Origin: Nitrososphaeria archaeon
GTDB lineage: Archaea > Thermoproteota > Nitrososphaeria > JACIWG01
Direction of reading: 5' to 3'
DNA: 46,768 bases
NCBI GenBank assembly: GCA_026413865.1
Contig: JAOAKB010000010.1
Location: 1 to 46,768 of the forward strand
Made by a program: the position numbers and the translations under genes. How positions within the stretch are numbered: position 1 is the first letter of the stretch; every line of letters starts with the position of its first letter. The notes beneath the pieces were generated by a model, which saw only the letters and a program-made list of their open reading frames with translations, made no database searches and was not told where the DNA came from. Of this stretch, positions 8,216-16,557 are shown piece after piece.

Positions 8216-9613
8216 CTAAATGTTATTACTCATTAAAGTCTTATTTATACTTGCAGCTGCCCTTTTTCCATCTCCAATTGCTTGAATTACTGTTGCAGAC
8301 CCTCTAATTATGTCTCCACCTGCCCAAACTCTTTCTAAAGATGTTTTTGCCTCATAATCAACGATAATATATCCTTCTTTGTCTAATTTTAATTGGGGAA
8401 CGGTTTGGGTGAACACCCTATTAGCCTTTTGTCCTATTGCCAAAATAACCATGTCCCCCTCCACATAAAAATTTGAGCCCTCTATCGGGACAGGAACAGA
8501 TCTTCCAGTTTCATCGATATAAGTGAGCTGATTCTTTACCAACTCAACCTTAATGACATGATTATTTTCATCACCAATAAATCTGACAGGATTCACTAAT
8601 TGTAAAATTTTAACACCCTCCTCGTTAGCACGTAATATTTCCTCTCTCCTTGCAGGCATATCCTCCACACTTCTCCTATAGGCTATCTTTACTTCTTCAA
8701 CACCCATTCTTACTGCTACTCTTGCAGAATCTACTGCCGTGTTTCCCCCTCCTATTACGATCACTTTTTTTCCAAAGTCTATTGGTGTATCATATTTTGG
8801 AAAAAGATATGCTTTCATTAAAACAGTTCTTACAAGAAATTCGTTTGCCGTATATATGCCTCCCAAATTTACTCCAGGCACATCTAAAACTACTGGCGCA
8901 CCTGCACCAATGCCTAGAAAAACTGCATCATATCCTTCTTCAAAAATCTCTTTTAGAGTAATACTCTTTCCAACACAAAAGTTAGTACAAATTTTAACAC
9001 CACTATCCTCTAACGTTTTTATTTCTTTTTCAACAACATTCTTCGGTAATCTAAATTCTGGTATCCCATACACTAGAACCCCTCCAGGTTTATGAAGAGC
9101 CTCAAAAACTGTAACTTCATAGCCTAATTTAATCAGGTCTCCAGCAACAGTTAAACCAGCAGGTCCTGAACCAACAACTGCAACCCTTTTACCATTAAAG
9201 GCATCGCATGCAAACCTTTTCCACCCTCTCTTTAATGCAATATCTGCAACAAATCTTTCAAGTAATCCTATAGAAACTGGAATTCCTTTTCTACCCAAAA
9301 TACATGCCTTTTCACACTGCATCTCAACTTGGCATACTCTTCCGGTAACAGCAGGTAAACTGTTTGTTTCGCAAATTATTTCGATTGCTCTTTTATAGTT
9401 TCCTTGTCTAATCGCGTTTATGAACTTTGGTATTTTAACGTTAGCCGGGCAGCCTGCCATGCAATATGCTTTAGGACATTGCAGACATCTTGATGCCTCT
9501 TTCTTAACCTGCTCTTCTGTGAATCCCAAATTTACTTCTTTAAATGTGCTTATTCTCTCCTCTATCGGTAAAAGTTGAGGCATCTCCCTTAAACTTTTTT
9601 CTTCGTTACCCAT
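8216..9613 (-). CDS. NfnB/GltD-like flavoprotein (NADPH-dependent, large subunit)
   Basis: A 465-residue homologue of the glutamate synthase small subunit and of NfnB, the large subunit of NADH-dependent ferredoxin:NADP oxidoreductase. The N-terminal Fe-S domain has CLQCPKAYCMAGCP and, further on, CQVEMQCEKAC. Two Rossmann motifs follow: GSGPAGL (FAD) and GGGNTAVDSARVA (pyridine nucleotide), with the C-terminal AGGDIIRGSATVIQA of the family. It overlaps the end of the NfnA-like gene by 8 bases, which argues for the Nfn heterodimer rather than a glutamate synthase: no large GltB-like protein is encoded here. The complex would exchange electrons among NADPH, NADH and ferredoxin in the cytosol. 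A homotetrameric GltA-type glutamate synthase is the main alternative. Confidence 0.85.
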   Translation of the reverse strand: MGNEEKSLREMPQLLPIEERISTFKEVNLGFTEEQVKKEASRCLQCPKAYCMAGCPANVKIPKFINAIRQGNYKRAIEIICETNSLPAVTGRVCQVEMQCEKACILGRKGIPVSIGLLERFVADIALKRGWKRFACDAFNGKRVAVVGSGPAGLTVAGDLIKLGYEVTVFEALHKPGGVLVYGIPEFRLPKNVVEKEIKTLEDSGVKICTNFCVGKSITLKEIFEEGYDAVFLGIGAGAPVVLDVPGVNLGGIYTANEFLVRTVLMKAYLFPKYDTPIDFGKKVIVIGGGNTAVDSARVAVRMGVEEVKIAYRRSVEDMPARREEILRANEEGVKILQLVNPVRFIGDENNHVIKVELVKNQLTYIDETGRSVPVPIEGSNFYVEGDMVILAIGQKANRVFTQTVPQLKLDKEGYIIVDYEAKTSLERVWAGGDIIRGSATVIQAIGDGKRAAASINKTLMSNNI

Positions 9614-10442
9614 GGCATTGGCACCTCATAAAATCTTCGAAAGCTTTTCTCTCATGTTTTATGTAAGTTTTTAATCTTGATTCTAGAGTATCAAAGTCGA
9701 GCAGATGTGCGTCAAAATCAGGTCCATCTATACATGCAAATTTTATTTCTCCACCAACTATAACTCTACACACTCCACACATACCTGTCCCATCTATCAT
9801 TATGGGATTTGCACTAACAACTGTCTTAATTTTATGTTTGAATGTAACTTTACTAACAGCCTTCATCATGGGAACTGGGCCAACAGCATACACATAATCA
9901 ATTCTGTACCCTTCTTCTATAAGATTTGATAGAGCATCTGAAACAAAACCTTTGAATCCATATGAACCATCATCTGTACAAACATGAACTTCATCACAAA
10001 AAGATTTTAGTTCTTCAACAAGTATAAGCTTGCTTGAGCTTCTTGCTCCAACAATAGATATGACATAGTTTCCTACCTGCTTTAAAGCTCTTGCCTGTGG
10101 TAATATTTCTGCAGCACCAACACCACCACCAATTAATGCAACTTTTCCATATCTTTTAATTTCTGATGGTTTACCAAGAGGGCCCATGATGGAATAGATT
10201 TGTTCTCCCACGTTTTTTGAAGCAAGTAATGCAGTTGTTTTTCCAACAACTTGAAATATCAGTGTGATTGTTTCCTCATATGTGTTTCCATCAACTATTG
10301 TTAAAGGAATGCGTTCGCCTATTTCATTAACCATTAATACTACAAACTGTCCCGGTTTCCAACTTTTTGCTATATGTGGTGCTTTAATAATCATTTTAAA
10401 TATGCCTTCTGTAAGTTGGATCTTATCAATTATAGTGTACAT
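9606..10442 (-). CDS. NfnA/SudB-like ferredoxin-NADP reductase subunit
   Basis: A 278-residue member of the ferredoxin-NAD(P) reductase family as found in NfnA, SudB and PyrK. The FAD-binding segment is GERIPLTIVD (RxPLT), the NAD-binding Gly-rich loop is GGGVGAAEILPQARAL, and the C-terminal 2Fe-2S site is DGTGMCGVCRV followed by FACIDGPDFDAH, the Asp/Cys cluster typical of NfnA. The downstream partner NfnB overlaps by 8 bases, so the pair is probably co-translated. A plausible TATA-like stretch (TATAAAAATAG, minus strand, 10455-10465) lies just upstream, slightly closer to the ATG than usual. Confidence 0.85.
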   Translation of the reverse strand: MYTIIDKIQLTEGIFKMIIKAPHIAKSWKPGQFVVLMVNEIGERIPLTIVDGNTYEETITLIFQVVGKTTALLASKNVGEQIYSIMGPLGKPSEIKRYGKVALIGGGVGAAEILPQARALKQVGNYVISIVGARSSSKLILVEELKSFCDEVHVCTDDGSYGFKGFVSDALSNLIEEGYRIDYVYAVGPVPMMKAVSKVTFKHKIKTVVSANPIMIDGTGMCGVCRVIVGGEIKFACIDGPDFDAHLLDFDTLESRLKTYIKHERKAFEDFMRCQCHG

Positions 10443-10559
10443 AATGTTGTCAATCTATTTTTATAGTGCACCCTATTAATACTTTACTTTTTTTATTTTT
10501 AATTGTAAAAAATTGCAAATATTTTAAAGTTTGATATGAGCCAATTTAGCCAGTTTACA

Positions 10560-11318
10560 TTATCCAAATGGGCCTGTTGCAACTCCTTCTCCAACTCTGT
10601 TAAGTTTGAAAACTAGGTCTTCGCCATTATCTCCAACAAGCCTAATTTCAATTTCATCTCTTTCCACATATCCATCTTCATTAAATGGTGGACTATGTCC
10701 TGGAATTATTATTGCAGGCTTTAATTCCTTAACTTTGTTCACACTCTTTTTAGCATCTTCTTTATCATAAAATATTATATCAGGATATCCTTTTTTTATA
10801 GTTCTAAAATATGGTATGGCGTCCCCTGAAATTATAACATTCCCTTTTTCTGTTTTAACAAGTACTGAAATATGTCCAATAGTATGCCCAAACGTATTTA
10901 ATGTGTAAACGTTTTCGGTTATCTTAAACATATCATCTTCTATAAGCTTAAGTTTCATTTTTTCTAATAATATTTGCTTAAACACTTTTGTGGCTAAATC
11001 CTCTTTACCAAAAAGGTTCCCCTTCTCCCACTCTCTTTTATGAAGGAAAATTACACTTTTTTCAAAAAGGTCTATGTTTGCGCAATGGTCCCAGTTAATG
11101 TGAGTTAATATCACATAATCTATGTCGCTTGGGCTTAGACCATTATTTTTTAAACCTTCTTCTAACCTAAGCCTATTTCCATAATGGCCTACATCGACAA
11201 GAATCTTTTTCCCATTATCGTATATTAGTGTTGAAGTTGAAGCACCTAAGGTTCCATAATTTGTCCTCAAAATCGTGCCTTTAACAATTCTCACAATATT
11301 TTTGTACGTGATAACCAT
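10560..11318 (-). CDS. MBL-fold metallohydrolase (HxNxDH variant)
   Basis: A metallo-beta-lactamase-fold enzyme of about 252 residues. Metal motifs in order: LTHINWDHC (HxHxDH with the middle His replaced by Asn), FGHTIGHISV, VISGDA and IIPGHSPP. The N-terminal GTLGASTSTLIYDNGKKILVDVG is typical of the lactonase-like and glyoxalase-II-like branches. The frame opens at 11378, but a TATA-like AGTATAAATTA at 11347-11357 would put the transcript start near 11326, so the ATG at 11318 (MVITYKNIVR) is preferred; 11327 is the alternative. The substrate is unknown. It diverges from an unknown gene across a short shared region. Confidence 0.78.
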   Translation of the reverse strand: MVITYKNIVRIVKGTILRTNYGTLGASTSTLIYDNGKKILVDVGHYGNRLRLEEGLKNNGLSPSDIDYVILTHINWDHCANIDLFEKSVIFLHKREWEKGNLFGKEDLATKVFKQILLEKMKLKLIEDDMFKITENVYTLNTFGHTIGHISVLVKTEKGNVIISGDAIPYFRTIKKGYPDIIFYDKEDAKKSVNKVKELKPAIIIPGHSPPFNEDGYVERDEIEIRLVGDNGEDLVFKLNRVGEGVATGPFG

Positions 11319-11346
11319 ATTAATCATATATTGTTCAAACATTTGA

Positions 11347-11357
11347 TAATTTATACT
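11347..11357 (-). promoter_or_regulatory. TATA-like box of the MBL hydrolase
   Basis: AGTATAAATTA on the minus strand. The expected transcript start about 26 bases downstream falls at 11326, inside the longest open frame, which is why a later ATG is chosen for this gene. The divergent gene at 11408 starts only about 50 bases away. Confidence 0.45.
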
Positions 11358-11407
11358 TTTCAAAAAATTGTTGAACATTCATTAAAGCTTAAATGTGCTA
11401 ATATGTA

Positions 11408-11980
11408 ATGTTAAAGATGATGCATATGTCTTCAACTGGAGAAAAGAAGTTTAAAGGCTGGATTGTTTCACTTGATAAAAACAAATCTCCAATATCAGAA
11501 ACTGTACTATATTTCAATGCTGCAAGGGAATTAAATACTGTAACCGGAAAGATATTACCATTTTCTTGGATAAAGTCTCTTAACACTGCCCTAAACAAGT
11601 TTTCAAACTATCATTTGAGCAAGTGCATAAACAAGATAGTTTCACCTGATGGCGAGGACATGACCGAATACATGATCTTTGCAGTTCTAGCCTCAAAAAA
11701 GGAATCGATAAAATCATATTCTGATAACCTTTACAATATTCCTCCATCAGATATACAACTCTACAGTAAGGCTGGATTACTTATCAGTGTTTCAGAAGAT
11801 AATCAAGTTGGCCTTTTCGGACTAAGACCGTATGAATTGTTCAATTCTGTTGCGTCTAAACCAGTGCGAGCTAAAGTTTTAGAATCGCTTGTTGTTAATA
11901 GACCCGATTTTTGGGAAGAAGTACATATTCTAGTGACAGCGGACTACGATTGGAGTAAAATATTCTACTCAAGCAGATGA
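11408..11980 (+). CDS. Hypothetical protein, 190 residues
   Basis: I do not recognise this protein. It is soluble, with no signal peptide or membrane helix, mixed alpha/beta in appearance, and has only one cysteine. The N-terminus has several possible Met starts (residues 1, 4, 5 and 7); a weak TATA-like CTTAAAT near 11389 fits a start at 11417 or 11420 as well as 11408. The second half (YSKAGLLISVSEDNQVGLFGLRPYELF, then VRAKVLESLVV) suggests a small beta-sheet followed by a helix. It diverges from the MBL hydrolase and precedes the transaldolase-like gene by 168 bases. Confidence 0.55.
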   Translation: MLKMMHMSSTGEKKFKGWIVSLDKNKSPISETVLYFNAARELNTVTGKILPFSWIKSLNTALNKFSNYHLSKCINKIVSPDGEDMTEYMIFAVLASKKESIKSYSDNLYNIPPSDIQLYSKAGLLISVSEDNQVGLFGLRPYELFNSVASKPVRAKVLESLVVNRPDFWEEVHILVTADYDWSKIFYSSR

Positions 11981-12135
11981 TATAAGCAATAATTTTTTAA
12001 ATATTTTAATTTTATTACGAAGGGTAATTAATGATATTTTTTGAGTGGTTGAGTATTTTATATAAAAATTGATTATAATTGCTCTTGACTTTTAGAAGAA
12101 AATAAATAAATAAGTATTTTGAATCTTAAATACAT

Positions 12136-12142
12136 AAGGTGA
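12136..12142 (+). promoter_or_regulatory. Shine-Dalgarno of the transaldolase-like gene
   Basis: AAGGTGA lies 7 bases before the ATG at 12149, so this gene, unlike many neighbours, has a leadered start. A/T-rich TATA-like stretches upstream at 12050-12065 and 12100-12115 are the candidate promoter elements. Confidence 0.55.
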
Positions 12143-12148
12143 ATCAGC

Positions 12149-14272
12149 ATGAAAGATAATTTAAAGTGCTTGTCTGTTAAGCCTAAACCTTTATCCTCTC
12201 CGATTGAAAGCTTCGACCACGTGGATCATGTGGTCAAACTTGCTTTGGATGGTCATGATAAACTTGCTGCTGACCACTTGCTAAACAAGGAAATGATTGG
12301 TTCATTGGCTTCTACGATTGGAAGTATAACCCGAACACTATCACTAGAATTCTATAAAAGTGAATATCTTGGTTCACAAGAATCTCAGCTTAAAAGATTC
12401 AGGATACATAATGTTTTAATGCAAATTGCATTAAACCTTTTCGGTTACGAAAGAATAATTGTTGGATTCAATGAAGATGAGGTTAACATCTCGCTTGAAT
12501 ACATTTTTCAAACTCTGTCAGAGTTAGAGTCATCTGAAAAGAAAATGTCTTCTTCTCCTGTAGCTGGAGCAGTTGTTGATAGAACATTGTCTGATATGAA
12601 AATGGTCATGTCAAAGTTCTATAGATCTCCAGGCTCCATGGTAAGTAAGATGGCTGAATCTATTGAAAAAAAAGTGGATGAAGAAAATGCTGTGTCCAGC
12701 TTTTTAAAGGCAGCAAAAGACGAAATCCAAGGAAACATATACTATCGTTTGAGCTTAAGCAAGAATAGATTTGGAAATGATTATGCATTAGGTCTAAGGT
12801 GGTTAAGACACTTAGGTTTTGTTCAAGTGTCAACAAATCCCGTGCTTGCAGCTGCAGCATATATTGATGATGAAACCTTGTGGGAGGGCTATTGTGGTGA
12901 AAGCTTATGTGCAGACTTTAAAACCGTTGTTAATGAAAATCCAAAATGGGTGACTTCACCTGAAACTTACGCTGACGAGATGACGATGAAGGCTACTGAG
13001 GTTTCAGTTTTCCCTAACCTTGCAATCTTTAGGCCTATAGCTATTGCATCTAACTTTGAACATGGTATGGTAAGTTATCAACTTAATCCACATGTTAGTT
13101 CGAGTGTTGAAGGAAGCCTGAAGGATGCTCTACAAATATATTCTGATGCCTACGATTTTCTAAAAAGATATGACTCTTATCTACTTTGGGGTTATTCAAA
13201 TAAGCGTGTCGAAATAGGACGGCCAAACCTTGTATTTAAGGTTCCGGGAAATAATTCTGCAGCAATTGAAATAACGTCTGTGCTGGAAAGCCTAGGCATT
13301 GGAACAAATAATACTGAAACGTATACTGTGTCGCAAGAAGCATACCTTATAATATCAAAGATTGATGGTAGGGCGAAGGCTGTAAAGAAGGGTTTTCACG
13401 TTACAACATCTTATGAAACTACAATGTGTGGTCGATTAAATGATCATTTACGTGAAGTTCAAGCTGAAATATTACTTAATAGGATGTATTCTATGGAATC
13501 GGGTAAGGTTCTAGTAATGGAGTTGGCTAAAGCTTTTGGTATTAAAGGATTTGAAGCAATGTCAAAGGATACACTTATTAGAACTTTAAGTGACCGTAAG
13601 TATTTAAGTAGTTTAACAAATGAAAACTTTGTAAAAATTATCTTGGCCTCAAAAATTTTGGGTTCCTCTGAAAGAGATGTTGTTCAATATTTGGAGAGGC
13701 TGGAAGATGATATTGGGAAAGCCGGCATTGCTGTAAGTCAAATACTCTTTAAACTTTTCTTTACACCAGAAAGTAGAAGTAAATGGTTCAACTACATAAA
13801 ACAAAGGTATGGGTTAAATGATAGTCAAGCAGATGAAGTATTAGATGGTATACATGTTCTTCCAGCATCAAAGAGGAAGCCAAGGGAAACCCTTTTAACT
13901 CTCTCTCCCCATAATATGACTAACACCGAATTTCCTAACCATCAAGCTAATGTTATGTTGGAGAGTTTAAGGGTGGACTTTGATATTAAAAAATATGATA
14001 ATGCTGTAGTGAATCTTATGGTAGATAAAGAATCAATTTATCGCTTAACTGAAGTATATGATATAAAAGAAGACTGTAGGCTTGCTTTAGAACTTACACC
14101 TGAACTTAAAAATTTTTTCAAAGAAGTCGGTATTGAAATAGATATAGGAGAAAGGGGTATTAGACCTGAAGATTGGCCAAAGTTCGGGGCTGTAATTAAA
14201 ACTAAAACAGAATTTACCAATGCATATAATGATTTTAAGGCTAAAGTGTTAGAGTTCGTAAAAAAAGCTTAG
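12149..14272 (+). CDS. Very large transaldolase-like protein
   Basis: A 707-residue protein whose middle third carries transaldolase signatures: VSTNPVLA near residue 228 (TTNPSL), GMVSYQLNP (GxVSxEV), LVFKVPGN with a Lys near residue 364 in the place of the Schiff-base Lys, LGIGTNNTETYTVSQEAYL (GIxxNxTxxFSxxQA) and CGRLNDHL (VGRIxDW). Standard transaldolases have about 215-340 residues, so roughly 200 helical residues at each end are unassigned. The Glu of GxVSxEV, part of the catalytic proton relay in TalB, is Gln here. The Lys is retained, so an aldolase-type reaction is possible but the substrate is open. Next downstream is a sugar-type ABC ATPase, 79 bases away. Confidence 0.7.
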   Translation: MKDNLKCLSVKPKPLSSPIESFDHVDHVVKLALDGHDKLAADHLLNKEMIGSLASTIGSITRTLSLEFYKSEYLGSQESQLKRFRIHNVLMQIALNLFGYERIIVGFNEDEVNISLEYIFQTLSELESSEKKMSSSPVAGAVVDRTLSDMKMVMSKFYRSPGSMVSKMAESIEKKVDEENAVSSFLKAAKDEIQGNIYYRLSLSKNRFGNDYALGLRWLRHLGFVQVSTNPVLAAAAYIDDETLWEGYCGESLCADFKTVVNENPKWVTSPETYADEMTMKATEVSVFPNLAIFRPIAIASNFEHGMVSYQLNPHVSSSVEGSLKDALQIYSDAYDFLKRYDSYLLWGYSNKRVEIGRPNLVFKVPGNNSAAIEITSVLESLGIGTNNTETYTVSQEAYLIISKIDGRAKAVKKGFHVTTSYETTMCGRLNDHLREVQAEILLNRMYSMESGKVLVMELAKAFGIKGFEAMSKDTLIRTLSDRKYLSSLTNENFVKIILASKILGSSERDVVQYLERLEDDIGKAGIAVSQILFKLFFTPESRSKWFNYIKQRYGLNDSQADEVLDGIHVLPASKRKPRETLLTLSPHNMTNTEFPNHQANVMLESLRVDFDIKKYDNAVVNLMVDKESIYRLTEVYDIKEDCRLALELTPELKNFFKEVGIEIDIGERGIRPEDWPKFGAVIKTKTEFTNAYNDFKAKVLEFVKKA

Positions 14273-14351
14273 AAAAATGCAATTTTCATTACTTCTTTTT
14301 ATTTAGCGTAAACTTTATTTACTCATACATGAATATTCTAGATGGTATAAA

Positions 14352-15452
14352 ATGGCAAGAGTATTGATAAAAAATCTTGTAAAAAGATTCGGTTCTACTC
14401 TGGCAGTAAACAACTTGAACCTTGAAATAAAGGACAAAGAGTTTGTTGTTCTTCTTGGACCAAGCGGCTGTGGTAAAACGACAACACTTCGTTGCATAGC
14501 CGGCCTTGAAACACCAGATTCAGGAGAAATATATATTGGTGAGACTCTAGTTAACGATCTTCCTCCAAAAGATAGAGATATTGCAATGGTTTTCCAAAGC
14601 TACGCACTATATCCTCACATGACAGTATATGATAATATTGCTTTTCCCTTAAAAATTAGGAAGCTTCCAAAAAGTGAAATAGATAAAAAGGTTAGGGAAG
14701 TAGCTAAACTTTTACAAATTTCTGAACTCCTTGATAGGAAACCTAAGCAGCTTAGTGGTGGTCAGGCACAGCGTGTAGCGCTTGGTAGGTCTATTGTTAG
14801 AGAGCCTAAAGTCTGGCTTATGGATGAACCCCTCAGTAACCTTGACGCAAAACTTAGACTTTACATGAGAGCTGAATTAAAACGATTACAAAAAGAGCTT
14901 GCAATAACAACCGTATACGTTACACATGACCAGGCTGAAGCAATGACAATGGGTGACCGTATTGCTGTAATGAATAAGGGCTTACTACAACAATATGCTT
15001 CTCCAGACGAAGTTTTCAATAAGCCTGCAAATGTCTTTGTTGCAGGATTTATTGGAAGTCCACCTACAAATATGGCTCCTGGTACATTTGTGGAAAAGGA
15101 TGGTAAGGGTTACTTTGATGGTGGTGCAATAAAGTTCAGACTACCTGATGTTGCTGTCGAAGCCATTAAAGCAAAGGGTGCAAACGAAATCATATTTGGT
15201 ATAAGGCCAAGGGACCTGGTTGTTTCAGACAAAAAGCCAGATACAGAAATGTATCTAACAGCAGAACTCTATATAAGTGAACCTTTAGGTGATGAAATGG
15301 TTTTAGACCTAAAAATGGATGACCAGATATTTAAAGCAGTAGTAATGAGCTATGTTGGAGAAAAATTTGATATAGGCCAAAAGCTATATCTCACATTTGA
15401 TCCTGCAAAGTTACATGTCTTTGATAAGAAAACCGAAGAACTAATTTATTAA
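14352..15452 (+). CDS. MalK/UgpC-type ABC transporter ATP-binding protein
   Basis: A 366-residue ATPase of carbohydrate-uptake (CUT1) transporters. Walker A GPSGCGKTT at residues 36-44, Q-loop VFQSYALYPHMTV, signature LSGGQAQRVALGRS, Walker B VWLMDEPLSNLD and the switch His in VTHDQAEAMTMGD are all intact. The last 130 residues form the OB/TOBE regulatory domain of this subfamily. No permease or binding protein adjoins it; a matching binding protein and permease lie 29 kb away at 44.4-46.8 kb. It may therefore energise that transporter, or several, as shared MsmX-type ATPases do. A TATA-like ACTTTATTTA at about 14311-14320 precedes the ATG. Confidence 0.93.
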   Translation: MARVLIKNLVKRFGSTLAVNNLNLEIKDKEFVVLLGPSGCGKTTTLRCIAGLETPDSGEIYIGETLVNDLPPKDRDIAMVFQSYALYPHMTVYDNIAFPLKIRKLPKSEIDKKVREVAKLLQISELLDRKPKQLSGGQAQRVALGRSIVREPKVWLMDEPLSNLDAKLRLYMRAELKRLQKELAITTVYVTHDQAEAMTMGDRIAVMNKGLLQQYASPDEVFNKPANVFVAGFIGSPPTNMAPGTFVEKDGKGYFDGGAIKFRLPDVAVEAIKAKGANEIIFGIRPRDLVVSDKKPDTEMYLTAELYISEPLGDEMVLDLKMDDQIFKAVVMSYVGEKFDIGQKLYLTFDPAKLHVFDKKTEELIY

Positions 15453-15466
15453 ACAACAATAATTTC

Positions 15467-15473
15467 TTTTTTT
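15467..15473 (+). terminator. T-run after the ABC ATPase
   Basis: Seven T residues begin 15 bases after the ABC ATPase stop, the kind of U-tract that ends archaeal transcripts. The convergent dehydrogenase gene ends at the same place. Confidence 0.4.
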
Positions 15474-16446
15474 ATTTAGAATAGACTTGTGGATTAGCTA
15501 TGTAAGTAGGCTTTTGTCCGTTAAAGAATCTTCTTAAATCTTCAGCATTCATTAAATCCGTTCTCCTTAAAGCCTCTAGTGTAAAGTTTGCATTATGTGG
15601 TGTTACTATAACATTTTCTAGTGTAAGTAGTGGATTTCTTGGATTTATTGGCTCCTCTTCGAAAACATCTAAAGCAGCTCCAGCTATCCATCTTTCCTTT
15701 AACGCCTCATATAATGCTTTTTCATCTACTACTGCCCCTCTTGAAGTATTTATAAGATATGCTGTATTTTTCATTAACTTTAGTTTATCACGAGTTATCA
15801 AATGTTTAGTTTCAGATGTTAAAGCAACATGTAATGTTATAATATCAGATGTTTTTAAGAGTTCATCTAATTGTGCAGGTGTTGCACCAAATTTTTTGAT
15901 ATCTTCTTCTTTAACATAAGGATCATATACTAATATTTTAACATCAAAGCCTCCAAGCTTTTTTGCAACCCTTTTACCTATTCCCCCAAAACCTATTATT
16001 CCAACTGTTTTGCCCATCAATTCATAACCCAATATTCTATTCCATCCACCATTAACTGTAATATTGTGAAGTTTAGGTATCATTCTCATAATATTTAGAA
16101 TTAATGCGATTGTATACTCTGCAACCGAATCCGAGTTAGCTTGAGGTGTATATGTTACAACAATCCCCCTTTCTGTCGCAGCATCAATATCTATGTTATC
16201 TATGCCAACGCCATGTCTCGCAATAATCTTCAATCTTACTGCATTATTTATAATTTCCTTATTTATTTTCTCGTTACCTACTATGATACCGTCAAATTCT
16301 TTCACTACATCAATAATTTCTTTCTGTTCTTTTACACTTTTAATTTCAACCTCAGAAAACGATTTTAAAATTTCTAATGCCTCCTTACAGTATTGTCCAA
16401 ATGATTTCGATATAACACATATTCTAGGCCTGTTTGCCATTTCCAT
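15472..16446 (-). CDS. D-isomer-specific 2-hydroxyacid dehydrogenase (SerA-like)
   Basis: A 324-residue NAD-dependent dehydrogenase of the D-3-phosphoglycerate/glyoxylate reductase family. It shows ARHGVGIDNIDI, the NAD-binding GFGGIGKRVAKKL with an acidic residue after the next strand (DPYV), the catalytic Arg in INTSRGAVVDE, Glu in DVFEEEP, and His in VTPHNANFT. There is no C-terminal ACT domain, so feedback by serine is unlikely. A GTG three bases upstream is possible, but a TATA-like box near 16466-16476 fits the ATG at 16446. A paralogue follows on the same strand (16558-17562). Phosphoglycerate, glyoxylate or hydroxypyruvate are possible substrates. Confidence 0.85.
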   Translation of the reverse strand: MEMANRPRICVISKSFGQYCKEALEILKSFSEVEIKSVKEQKEIIDVVKEFDGIIVGNEKINKEIINNAVRLKIIARHGVGIDNIDIDAATERGIVVTYTPQANSDSVAEYTIALILNIMRMIPKLHNITVNGGWNRILGYELMGKTVGIIGFGGIGKRVAKKLGGFDVKILVYDPYVKEEDIKKFGATPAQLDELLKTSDIITLHVALTSETKHLITRDKLKLMKNTAYLINTSRGAVVDEKALYEALKERWIAGAALDVFEEEPINPRNPLLTLENVIVTPHNANFTLEALRRTDLMNAEDLRRFFNGQKPTYIANPQVYSK

Positions 16447-16557
16447 CACAAAAAATGTTAGAGAATATGATATAAATTTTTAAGAATTGCGATCATATAT
16501 TTATAATTGTGCAGAAATGGTTGAAGAAAAAATTGTGTTAAAGCCGAACCAATTTTG

